Origin: an uncultured Pseudomonadales bacterium
GTDB lineage: Bacteria; Pseudomonadota; Gammaproteobacteria; Pseudomonadales; Cellvibrionaceae
Direction: 5' to 3'
Assembly (NCBI GenBank): GCA_947487765.1
Contig: CANKXO010000004.1
Location: 310,001 to 374,000 of the forward strand
DNA length: 64,000 nucleotides
Position 1 is the first letter of the stretch. Every line of letters begins with the position of its first letter. The translations under genes and the position numbers were made by a program. Positions 18,953-27,471 of this stretch are shown here, piece after piece. Under the pieces are notes generated by a model. It did not search any database. It saw only the letters and a program-made list of their open reading frames with translations, and had not been told where the DNA came from.

Positions 18953-19039
18953 GCCCAGGTGGTGAAATTGGTAGACACGCCAGCTTCAGGTGCTGGTGGC
19001 CGCAAGGTCGTGGAGGTTCAAGTCCTCTTCTGGGCACCA
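18953..19039 (+). tRNA. tRNA-Leu (CAG)
   Basis: An 87-nt tRNA including the encoded CCA at 19037-19039. The acceptor stem is GCCCAGG with TCTGGGC (one G-U pair). The anticodon arm CCAGC-TTCAGGT-GCTGG gives anticodon CAG, and the long variable arm GGCCGCAAGGTC is typical of Leu. The T arm contains GGTTCAAGTCC. It is isolated, with no other tRNA nearby. Confidence 0.97.
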
Positions 19040-19616
19040 TTAACACAAATACAATTAAAACCTTATAGTATTCGCATGTAATAACGTCGTATGCGGTTTT
19101 TGATATGCCTTCTTATGCTTAAATAAAAGTGTTTTTTATACATTTACTTAACTGTTCTAAGTTGTATTTTACAGATTTTTAGAGTGGCAATGAGATAATA
19201 TGTTTCAATAATGATCCATATGAGAGTATTTAACTGTATAAGTGAGTGTTGCGTTATATGCATTTTAATACGGGTGATGCATTCGTTCTAATTTCATGTT
19301 GATGATGATTGATGTCCACGAAGTGTTATTTACATTGCTTGTGTTTATGTTGCTTTAGGCGACAAAATGGATTAATTAGCCATTCCGTTATGCTCTTCAT
19401 TATTTCATTGTTTCCATAAGACCAATTACTTAAAGTGAAATGTAGAAAAATTCTACAACCACGAGTATCATGGGAGAAGCTAAATACATTGGTTACGGTT
19501 TGTAACTTGATCCGTATTTCTTTGTAGCATCTACGTTATATATTGACCGTTTTCCTAATAAATCTAAAAATTTGGTCGATAGTTATTCTAAAAACAAAAC
19601 GTTATAAGGGTGTGTT
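19040..19616. other. Gene-free leader of the GTPase cassette
   Basis: About 580 bp of AT-rich sequence separate the tRNA from the next gene. No open frame of note, repeat, tRNA fragment or clear operator was found. It presumably carries the promoter of the four-gene cassette. No duplicate of the tRNA 3' end was seen, so there is no evidence of integration at the tRNA. Confidence 0.45.
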
Positions 19617-20198
19617 ATGAATCAACCCAAAGCTGTCAACGCAAATAAAAAGAACGCTTCATCTCCAAATAAAAAATCTGATAATTCTGATCCTATAGAT
19701 ATCCCCTCCTCTGAAGAGCAGCTTTTCGCTATACGAAATTTATTGTTTGGTGAGCAAGTAAAGCAATTAGAAAATCAAATTCATGAGCAAGATATAAAGT
19801 TTACTGAAAGACTAGATCGTATTGAGGCGCTTATGATTAAAAACCATGAGGCTGTTAATGAAGAAATAAATGCTGCTAGCCAGAGAATTGCTAATGATAT
19901 TGAATCAAATAGAGTCGAGCATGTGAGCCAAGAGAGCATACTTGAGGATAAATTATCAAGTTTGACCGATCGCCTGTCTGCTTTTCAAGAGCTTACGGAT
20001 AATAATTTAGAGGATGCACGCCATGCTTTAAACCATACTGCGGATGAAATTAATAAGTCATTGCAGCGAGAAGTCGAACAGCTCACGCTTAAGTTAAATG
20101 CGGCTTCTACAGAGCTTAGTACCAATAAAGCTGATAGGAAAACACTAGCTAACTTGCTTGAAAGTATGGCAAGTAATCTAACTGAAAGTCAGGCGTAA
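19617..20198 (+). CDS. Coiled-coil protein, first gene of GTPase cassette
   Basis: The 193-residue protein has a low-complexity, Lys/Asn/Ser-rich N terminus (1-30), a short segment EEQLFAIRNLLFGEQVKQLE (33-52), and then long heptad-like helices up to residue 190. No signal peptide or membrane segment is visible, so it is cytoplasmic. The phrase RNLLFGEQ resembles RSLLLGKD at residues 21-28 of the next protein, which suggests a shared docking motif. It ends 4 bp before the next gene, so the two are probably translated together. No family is recognised with certainty. Confidence 0.75.
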   Translation: MNQPKAVNANKKNASSPNKKSDNSDPIDIPSSEEQLFAIRNLLFGEQVKQLENQIHEQDIKFTERLDRIEALMIKNHEAVNEEINAASQRIANDIESNRVEHVSQESILEDKLSSLTDRLSAFQELTDNNLEDARHALNHTADEINKSLQREVEQLTLKLNAASTELSTNKADRKTLANLLESMASNLTESQA

Positions 20199-20202
20199 AA
20201 CA

Positions 20203-21951
20203 ATGATTGAGGGAGAGGTTGATAGCAATACGGCTGACAAAGACGATGATTATCAGCGGTTGCGCTCTCTTTTATTAGGAAAAGACTATGAGGCCGTCAT
20301 CCAGCAAGAGATGACACAGGAAAGTATTGATCGTGTTGCTGAAGTGATTAGCGAGGCATTTCAGCGTCGAAACTTGCAGGATGACTCTCTCGCGAAAGAA
20401 ATGTCGCCAGTAATTGAAAACTCTATCGATACCTCTATCAAAACACACCCTGAACGTATCACCAATGTAATATTTCCTGTTATCGGTCCTGCAGTAAGAA
20501 AAGCAGTCTCTAATGCTTTGTCAGAGTTGATGCATTCTTTAAATGTAATGTTGACCGAGGCATTAACATTAAAGTCGCTATTTTGGAGAATAAAGGCATG
20601 GCGATTAGGAATACCTTACAGTCAGTATTTTTTATTGCAACTGATTCACTATCAGGTAGAGCAAGTTTTTCTAATTCACAGAGAGAATGGAGTGTTGATT
20701 CAATCAGCTATTGCTGATGGGGTGGTACATAATGATCCTGAACTTGTCTCTTCAATGCTGACAGCCATCACTGATTTTGCCAGTGACTCTTTCGATCAAA
20801 AGCCGGATAGTCTAAGCATAGTCGAGTTTGGTGACTTAAGTCTGTTAATTGAAACTGGCCCGGAGGCTATTTTAGCTTTTGCTGTTCGTGGTGTCGTTCA
20901 AAGCGAACTTAAAGAGCATTTGTCTGAGTTATTAGAAAAAATTCACAGTCAATATTATTCAGAGTTTCTTACATTTAATGGCGACACTACGCCATTTGAT
21001 CCTGTGACTGAATCGTTGCAGAACGCGTTGCTCAAAAAGGAAAAGAAAAGAGATAAGTCAGTATCACGTCCTTGGTTAGCCATTATTGCCGTAATGTTAC
21101 TAGTGACAGTCGCTTGTTATTTTATTTATCAGCAATGGTCGTTGAGAGTCGAGATTGATAATACTATCCAGCAAGTAAATCAGCAGTCTGGTTATCACGT
21201 TTTAGATGATGAATATAAAAATAATGAGCTACGCCTTTATATATTAAGATCTCCTTTAGCTATCACAACAGAAGCATTGATCGATACTATAAAACCAATG
21301 CGCTTTGCATTAGCTTTTAACCAAAAGGTCGCATCTTTAGATGACCCTAAATTATATATTCCTTACCTTGCTCAGCGCTATCACTCTACTTTTTCTTTTG
21401 TGGGTGAAAATCAAGATAAGAAAATAATAGACATTGTTTTGGATGGATCTATCTCTCAAGATAATTTTGATCAGCTAAAAAATGATGATTTAGTAAAACG
21501 TTATTTTAATATTATATTAGGCGATGAATTAAAGATAACGGTACCTGAGTCAGTTCAGGAACAAGCAAAGGGGGAAGTGGAAAGGCTTGTTAAAGATATT
21601 AATAGCCGATATTTCTTTTTTGAAACAGCATCTACCCTAATGGAAGAAACAAGTCGGCAGACGTTAAATACAACCATTGCTGAAATTAGAAAAGTTCTTC
21701 AGTTGCAAAAGCGAGCTGGTATTAGTGTAAAACAGGTTAGTGTCTCTGGTTACGCTGACAGGCAAGGAAGTGATGCTGTGAATCGTGCATTGAGTGCTGA
21801 ACGGGCGCAATCAATTAAAAATATATTGAATGCAAATGGTATAACGGAAGATTTAACAATTAGTTGGGGTTATGGAGTTAAAGATTTGGATGTCGTACCT
21901 AGTGTCCTTCAAAGAAGAGCTAGAATCGAAGTGCTTTATATGCCCAATTAA
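20203..21951 (+). CDS. Inner-membrane protein with longin/roadblock-like segment and OmpA-like C-terminus
   Basis: The protein has 582 residues. Residues 1-150 are cytoplasmic helices with the motif RSLLLGKD at 21-28. Residues about 150-275 (VFLIHRENGVLIQSA, SSMLTAITDFASDSF, VEFGDLSLLIETGP) have the alternating strand-helix pattern of longin/roadblock-type domains that bind small GTPases; this rests on pattern memory. Residues 291-310 form one membrane helix. After it come a periplasmic region (312-460) and an OmpA-like domain (about 465-580) with SGYADRQGSDAVNRALSAERAQ. The layout would link a cytoplasmic GTPase to the peptidoglycan. A Ras-like GTPase gene follows within 10 bp. Confidence 0.82.
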   Translation: MIEGEVDSNTADKDDDYQRLRSLLLGKDYEAVIQQEMTQESIDRVAEVISEAFQRRNLQDDSLAKEMSPVIENSIDTSIKTHPERITNVIFPVIGPAVRKAVSNALSELMHSLNVMLTEALTLKSLFWRIKAWRLGIPYSQYFLLQLIHYQVEQVFLIHRENGVLIQSAIADGVVHNDPELVSSMLTAITDFASDSFDQKPDSLSIVEFGDLSLLIETGPEAILAFAVRGVVQSELKEHLSELLEKIHSQYYSEFLTFNGDTTPFDPVTESLQNALLKKEKKRDKSVSRPWLAIIAVMLLVTVACYFIYQQWSLRVEIDNTIQQVNQQSGYHVLDDEYKNNELRLYILRSPLAITTEALIDTIKPMRFALAFNQKVASLDDPKLYIPYLAQRYHSTFSFVGENQDKKIIDIVLDGSISQDNFDQLKNDDLVKRYFNIILGDELKITVPESVQEQAKGEVERLVKDINSRYFFFETASTLMEETSRQTLNTTIAEIRKVLQLQKRAGISVKQVSVSGYADRQGSDAVNRALSAERAQSIKNILNANGITEDLTISWGYGVKDLDVVPSVLQRRARIEVLYMPN

Positions 21952-21961
21952 GGTTGTATTA

Positions 21962-22456
21962 ATGATAAATAAAAAAATATGTATGGTGGGTGCTTTTGCA
22001 GTTGGAAAAACAAGCCTGGTTAAGCAGTTTGTCGAGAGTTTATTTGACGAAAAGTATCATACAACTATTGGAGTAAAGATAGATAAAAAAGTCATTGAAT
22101 GTAATAACAAGATATTGCAAATGATGATTTGGGATATTGAAGGTGTCGATGTTTTTACAGACCTTAAAGCATCCTATTTGCGCGGTGCCTCTGGGGTTAT
22201 GTTGGTAGTAGATGGTACACGACATAATACGTTCGAGTCAGCTGACAAAATCAAGGAGTTTGTCGTTGAGGTTCTGGGCGATATCCCAATGCTCTTATTA
22301 ATTAATAAGTCTGATTTAAAAGAAGATTGGCAAGTTGTTCAAGAGAGTGTTCAATGTTTGGGCTTAAAAAGCGAAGACACATTTTTAACTAGTGCAAAAA
22401 CTGGGGAAAATGTAGAAAAGTGTTTTGAAAAAATGGCAGATTTATTATCGGTGTAA
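21962..22456 (+). CDS. Ras/Rab-like small GTPase
   Basis: The start at ATG 21962 follows the upstream stop by 10 bp; a longer frame overlaps the previous gene. The 164-residue protein has all G motifs: P-loop GAFAVGKT (10-17), switch I Thr at 34-35 (TTIGVK), G3 WDIEGVD (57-63), G4 NKSD (115-118) and G5 TSAKTG. The residue in the place of Ras Gln61 is Val62, so intrinsic hydrolysis should be weak and a partner may be needed. There is no lipidation Cys at the C terminus. Prokaryotic Ras-like GTPases such as MglA act with roadblock partners; the upstream protein may fill that role here. Confidence 0.92.
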   Translation: MINKKICMVGAFAVGKTSLVKQFVESLFDEKYHTTIGVKIDKKVIECNNKILQMMIWDIEGVDVFTDLKASYLRGASGVMLVVDGTRHNTFESADKIKEFVVEVLGDIPMLLLINKSDLKEDWQVVQESVQCLGLKSEDTFLTSAKTGENVEKCFEKMADLLSV

Positions 22457-22486
22457 TAAGTGTTGTATTAAAGAGCAGGACTGGTG

Positions 22487-24685
22487 ATGCCCGGTGGGGG
22501 TAAGATGTACAAGAAGTATGAAAAAAACTCTATGTTTCGTAAAATTTTACAGCAGATGGAAATTGCTGGTTTCGAGTGGCATCCTGACGGTTTTTTCACT
22601 CCACTATATGATTTTCCTGAGTGGTTTCATGATGTTTATGCCAATAAAGTTGATCACTCCTATCAGATAGATCGATATTATTTAGAGCAGGTTTTTCCTT
22701 TTATTGAGAATTTTTTATTTGATGCAAAGAAAATTTGGGAAGCTCCAAAAGAAGGGCGATTATATTCTGGCCTATGGACAGAATCTGTTGTCGATAAGCT
22801 CGGTGAAGAAGTAGAATTTTACCTTGAGGCAATAGCAGTTAATGTCACCGGCACTCCTATTCTATTATTTGTTAATGAAACAAGTAATTACGATGTGCGT
22901 CATAAGGTTTTTCAGACCGCACGAGATATTGCTTTGCAAAATGAGCAGCTAGAAAGTGTTGTTAAGCTGCATCAGCGTCAATTAAAGCAACAGTTAGAGA
23001 AGTTCTATCATCAAAAACGTTCGTTTGAAGAGCTTTCTGAAAATGTCGAGCAGGAGTCTTCAGCTGTCCTGATTCTTGCTCAAGACGGTGGCGTGAAAGT
23101 TTATAATAAAGCGTTAATCGATATTTATTCTTTAAAAAATCATGCTGAATTACCTAGAGAGTCATTGTTAGATAAATGGATGAAGGAAGCCGAAAGATTA
23201 TATCCAGAGATTTATAGGGTTTTGGAAGTTGGCGGTAGCTGGGAGGGTGAATTCGAAACGTTTGATGCGAATAATCAAAACAAATGGATTCGTTTAATTA
23301 TTTCTCCTATGAAAGAGGGGGATGAAATTTCCCATTATATTTGTATTGCAAATGATGTCAGTGAATCGAAAGTGTCCCTTACTGAAGTTGAAAAAATAGC
23401 GCAATTCAATACACTCACTCGATTACCGAATAGGAGTAATTTTTGGAGTTATCTGGCCGAGAAGATTGATGAGAAAAAGCTACAAGGAGGCAATTTATTT
23501 CTTTTATACGTCGACCTAGATCATTTTAAGCAAATTAATGACGATTTGGGTCCGGAGCAGGCTGACTTTTTATTGAGCACTGTTGCAACTCGTTTAAAAC
23601 GATGTGTTAAAAGTCAGGATTATGTTGCGCATTTGGGGGCAGATGAGTTCGCTATTATTGTTACGCAATGTAAAGATGATTCTGCGCTTGCGGATATTGC
23701 CAAGAGGGTTATTGCGAGTATTTACCAAGACGTGTCATTCAATGAATTGACATTGAATGTCTCTGCAAGTATCGGTGTTGCAGCATATCCACAGCATGGA
23801 AGTAATGCGAGAGAAGTTGTCAAAAGTGCTGATTATGCTATGTATCATGCAAAAGAAATGGGGCGTAATCAGTATCACTTTTACGGGCCTAATACGATCA
23901 GAAGTGGCGTCTCGAAATTACATATAGAGCAAGGATTAAAGCATGCTATTGAAAATGGAGAGTTCGAATTATTTTATCAACCTCAGATCTGCATGGATTC
24001 TTCAGGTGCTCACCGTGCGGAAGCGCTTATTCGTTGGAATCACCCTGTTCATGGATTAATTTTACCCGCTGATTTTATCTATATAGCCGAAGGGTCAAGT
24101 TTGATTCTGGATATTGGGCGCTGGGTCATAATGACTGCCTGTAAAGAACTGCGCTCGCTGAAAGATAAAGGTCTAAATGTAAAAATTAGTATTAATGTCT
24201 CACCAAAACAATTTAAATACTCCAATTTAATCAATGACCTCATGAAGGGGTTTGCTGCATATTCTGTGGATCCTAGGCAGCTTGAACTTGAAGTAACAGA
24301 AAGTACATTTATGAGTGATATGGACAATGTCATTTCACAGCTTGAAGATATTCGTGCACTTGGTGTATCTATCTCATTGGATGATTTTGGAACAGGTTAC
24401 TCTTCTTTGAGTTACCTGAATAACTTACCTTCGGATCAGCTCAAAATAGACCGTAGTTTCATAAAGGATTTACCTGAAAATAATTCCAGTAAAAAAATAG
24501 TAGAATCGCTAATAAAATTAGCACATGATTTGTCGATAGAGGTAATTGCTGAGGGTGTTGAAAATCAACAGCAGCTTGACTATTTACAAAAATTACAGTG
24601 TGATTATTATCAAGGTTATTTATTCCATATGCCTTTGAATTCTAAAGAGCTCTTATCGTTTTATAATAATATTTTGGTTTCATAG
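22487..24685 (+). CDS. PAS-GGDEF-EAL c-di-GMP protein of the GTPase cassette
   Basis: The start is uncertain between GTG 22484, ATG 22487 (AGGA six bases upstream) and ATG 22505 (a G-rich run just upstream). Taking 22487 gives 732 residues. Residues 1-140 form a PAS-like sensor; 145-190 a coiled coil; about 190-305 a PAS domain; about 310-465 GGDEF; about 480-730 EAL. The cyclase motif is GADEF (384-388), so cyclase activity is doubtful. The EAL domain keeps EAL (512-514), DDFGTGYSSL, and Glu in AEGVEN, so phosphodiesterase activity is likely. It probably connects GTPase state to c-di-GMP level. Confidence 0.88.
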   Translation: MPGGGKMYKKYEKNSMFRKILQQMEIAGFEWHPDGFFTPLYDFPEWFHDVYANKVDHSYQIDRYYLEQVFPFIENFLFDAKKIWEAPKEGRLYSGLWTESVVDKLGEEVEFYLEAIAVNVTGTPILLFVNETSNYDVRHKVFQTARDIALQNEQLESVVKLHQRQLKQQLEKFYHQKRSFEELSENVEQESSAVLILAQDGGVKVYNKALIDIYSLKNHAELPRESLLDKWMKEAERLYPEIYRVLEVGGSWEGEFETFDANNQNKWIRLIISPMKEGDEISHYICIANDVSESKVSLTEVEKIAQFNTLTRLPNRSNFWSYLAEKIDEKKLQGGNLFLLYVDLDHFKQINDDLGPEQADFLLSTVATRLKRCVKSQDYVAHLGADEFAIIVTQCKDDSALADIAKRVIASIYQDVSFNELTLNVSASIGVAAYPQHGSNAREVVKSADYAMYHAKEMGRNQYHFYGPNTIRSGVSKLHIEQGLKHAIENGEFELFYQPQICMDSSGAHRAEALIRWNHPVHGLILPADFIYIAEGSSLILDIGRWVIMTACKELRSLKDKGLNVKISINVSPKQFKYSNLINDLMKGFAAYSVDPRQLELEVTESTFMSDMDNVISQLEDIRALGVSISLDDFGTGYSSLSYLNNLPSDQLKIDRSFIKDLPENNSSKKIVESLIKLAHDLSIEVIAEGVENQQQLDYLQKLQCDYYQGYLFHMPLNSKELLSFYNNILVS

Positions 24686-24745
24686 CTAAATTAAATTGTT
24701 TCCTATATTCCTAATATGATAATTCATAGTTGAGAGATAATTACT

Positions 24746-25129
24746 ATGTCTGTAGATCTAAAAGAAAACAAAGACAACGCAATTGATTTTTATCGAATGG
24801 CTTATGACGAATCACCTAGAGAGGCTGTTGATAAATATGTTGGTGATGAATATATCCAGCATAACCCATTAGTTGGTAATGGGAAATAATCATTTATTGA
24901 ATATTTTGAACGTATGGAAAAAGAATATCCAAATAAATCTATCGAATTTGTTCGTGCAGTCGCTGAAGATAATCAGGTCGCTTTGCATACTCATCAAGTT
25001 TGGCCTGGAGGTGATGAGTATGTCACGATGGATTTTTTTCGATGTGATGAGTCAGGAAAAATCGTCGAACATTGGGATGCTATTCAATCAGTGCCAAAAG
25101 AAACTGCTAACGGTAATGCAATGTATTAA
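24746..25129 (+). pseudogene. SnoaL/NTF2-like protein interrupted by one nonsense codon
   Basis: From ATG 24746 the frame reads MSVDLKENKDNAIDFYRMAY and continues to QHNPLVGNGK, then hits TAA at 24887-24889. The same frame continues without another stop to 25129 (SFIEYFERM, HQVWPGGDEY, KIVEHWDAIQSVP). Together they make a complete 127-codon SnoaL-like protein. The TAA stands where CAA (Gln) would fit. With no frameshift or other lesion, the change is recent, or the base is a sequencing error. The 3' part could be translated alone from ATG 24914. Confidence 0.82.
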
Positions 25130-25367
25130 AAAATTGGTTAATAGGGTGCTGACGAGAAAGGGCTTTTAATTCATGATATATAAATCTTCATTGGTTGGCA
25201 GCATGTATGCTCGCTATCCTCAAGCTAAACTATTGAGTGACTATTCTATAACAACTAATGATTGTAATAAAAAGTAGTTTCATCGTATGAAGGTTTGCAA
25301 TCGTTAAAAGCGTCACTCGAATTAATGATTAGGCGGTCTCAGGCAAGTTAATTAAATGCTGAGTATT

Positions 25368-25405
25368 GTATAAAGAGATGATTGCTATTGCATCTCTTTA
25401 TACAT
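25368..25405. terminator. Perfect 14-bp inverted repeat, terminator-like
   Basis: Arms 25368-25381 and 25392-25405 are perfectly complementary over 14 bp with a 10-base loop. There is no strong T run on either side, so a classic Rho-independent terminator is not certain. It lies directly downstream of the minus-strand peroxidase gene. The rest of 25130-25420 shows nothing else. Confidence 0.5.
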
Positions 25406-25420
25406 AAAAATCTAGGCTAG

Positions 25421-27217
25421 TTATGTGTTCCGTGCTCTTTTACTTTTAGAACGATTGCTTTTTTTGTTTATTTCTTTTTCAATAATAAAAACATTATCCT
25501 GTATCTCAGTACTGATATCTGTATTGCGTCGAATAATGTCTGATAATCGGCTCTCATTAACATAATGCCTCCAGCGTTTATTGAGTGCACGTTGATACCA
25601 AAATCGATCACCATCACGAAGTGCTTCAAATTGTGCTGTCAGTATTGTAAAAAATAATTCCCCAACCATTGCATTGTGAACCTTGTCTTCAGCTAAGCCG
25701 CCCACCCATAAATCAATGTCGTCAACGGTGTTATAGGCTTCGGTTAATCGCTGTTGCATAATTACATCGCTGCTGATTTCAGTAAAGCTCTGGAGGCGTG
25801 TTAAACCTAATTTTTCTCTCGCATTGTTATAAGAGGGGAGGCCATGGTCTCGCCCACGTTGAATATTGAGGGACGCTAAATCAAAGCCACCTTCTCCCGG
25901 GTTACCAAATAAGAAATTACGTACGTCATCGACAATCAAAGTATCTAACTCCTGACAGGCTTGGCTGGCTAAGCCGCGCATGATGGGATCTATGCCTCCT
26001 TCGTTTAACCGGTAAGGGGCAAAAAAAGCATCACGTAACGCTAAATGCCCTTCTGAGACCTCGTTGCCTTGTTGGTCGAGGCGTAGCAACTGAGTGCTAA
26101 GTAGGCTGTGTCCTAAGCGATAAGCGGCTGTGGAAAAGACATTGGCAATACGTGCATCAACATTGGGTTTGTAGCCTTTATAAGGGCGTAAAGCATTCCT
26201 CCCAAGCAATATTGGCAGAAATTCATTAAACGTAATCGCTTGAATTTCTGACATAACAATACGTCTGGCGCGTTGATAAATGTCTTCGCCAGATAAGGCT
26301 GGCTGCTCTGTAGCGATTATTTGTGCTAAGCGATTATGTTCGCGCATAAATAATGTGTGCATGGCAGTAAGTCCTACTTGTTCATTCGCTCGGACATCAC
26401 CGGCTAAGAACAATGTGTTGCTACTTCCTCCTGCATTCTCGAGACCTTCCTCATTGAAAGGGAGTAAATTGCCCGCGCTGACTTTAAGTTGCCCGCTGCC
26501 GTCATTGGTTCGCAGTGCATGCGCCCGCTCTTCATCTGATCCATAAACATTTGATGCATCAATCCAACCTGTAATTTCATTCAGTTGCTGGCGAGGAAGG
26601 GTATTGTCGACACCTGTTTCAACATCATACAATGAGCGATTAAAAGGTATTTCAGCGTTGCCTGTATTGTCAGGGTCAAATAGAGCATCTCCTGAAGGTA
26701 TGGCGATGTTGGCAAGTTCGGCTGGATTAACGCCATCGGTCAAGTCAATGTCGTGGTCTAAAAACTGCCCCCATTGCCATAAAAAGTCACTGGCATTTTT
26801 TGAGTTGATGATCGATTGTTCCTGATCATTCACTATGTTGCTAATTGTTCGTGGTGAGGGTCGTTCAGCGCCACCCAGAGCTTGCACCCCGTCAGTATAT
26901 TCTGGCGTTAACCAACGGCGTAATTGCGTGTCAGTTTGATTCATTGTTTCTATTGATACATTGTTGCCTGAGCCATCTAATGATGGTTCATCTAAATGTT
27001 TCTGTTTTGCATTAAGGTTATGCTGAGGCCTACGTTCAATGCGGCGAATCGGGGACACGTTGGAGTCATGATTATCTCTATCAGCTGATTGTAATATAGA
27101 GCTTCCTTCTAAAGCTGAAACATTACTTTCGGTAGACCAGCTGATTGAAGCTGTTGTTAACAATATGACAGCGGAAAGTAAGTGGATGGTAAATATAGTA
27201 GGCTTGTGTTTCTTCAT
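25421..27217 (-). CDS. Animal-type haem peroxidase, secreted form
   Basis: The start at 27217 is chosen because GGGAG lies 6 bases upstream and a signal peptide follows at once (MKKHKPTIFTIHLLSAVILL, cleavage probably near ISWS). A frame extends upstream to 27301 without these features. The 598-residue protein has distal WQWGQFLDHDIDLTDG and proximal AAYRLGHSLLSTQ motifs, LNIQRGRDHGLPSYN, and DLWVGGLAE, all typical of peroxidasin and myeloperoxidase-like enzymes. The basic C-terminal tail (KKSNRSKSKRARNT) is odd. Compared with 14701-16128 it is closer to the classical animal family and is exported. Confidence 0.92.
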   Translation of the reverse strand: MKKHKPTIFTIHLLSAVILLTTASISWSTESNVSALEGSSILQSADRDNHDSNVSPIRRIERRPQHNLNAKQKHLDEPSLDGSGNNVSIETMNQTDTQLRRWLTPEYTDGVQALGGAERPSPRTISNIVNDQEQSIINSKNASDFLWQWGQFLDHDIDLTDGVNPAELANIAIPSGDALFDPDNTGNAEIPFNRSLYDVETGVDNTLPRQQLNEITGWIDASNVYGSDEERAHALRTNDGSGQLKVSAGNLLPFNEEGLENAGGSSNTLFLAGDVRANEQVGLTAMHTLFMREHNRLAQIIATEQPALSGEDIYQRARRIVMSEIQAITFNEFLPILLGRNALRPYKGYKPNVDARIANVFSTAAYRLGHSLLSTQLLRLDQQGNEVSEGHLALRDAFFAPYRLNEGGIDPIMRGLASQACQELDTLIVDDVRNFLFGNPGEGGFDLASLNIQRGRDHGLPSYNNAREKLGLTRLQSFTEISSDVIMQQRLTEAYNTVDDIDLWVGGLAEDKVHNAMVGELFFTILTAQFEALRDGDRFWYQRALNKRWRHYVNESRLSDIIRRNTDISTEIQDNVFIIEKEINKKSNRSKSKRARNT

Positions 27218-27471
27218 TATTTGCTCCCAATTTTTATCATTCAATGTCTGTGAAATATCAGCAGAATATTGAGGAGAAAGGCTAAGTTGGAAATGCAGCA
27301 TAAACGTGTAAAAAATAAGGAAAAAATGTGAACGCTACCTAAATATGGGCGCGCATCACCGTACTTACTTGATATAGTTCGCATTAGTTAGAAATGAACA
27401 CATGTATACAATCACTTTTAATATTTCTAAGTACCGTAATCTTTTGTAGGGCTGTGATATCGGCATAATTT

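Noticed and set aside
19040-19616. Genomic island insertion at tRNA-Leu
   Set aside because: No integrase gene and no repeat of the tRNA 3' end was found downstream, so only the position next to a tRNA remains.
24873-25169. 98-codon plus-strand frame inside the interrupted SnoaL-like gene
   Set aside because: It is a shadow of the real frame, which is recognisable on both sides of the nonsense codon.
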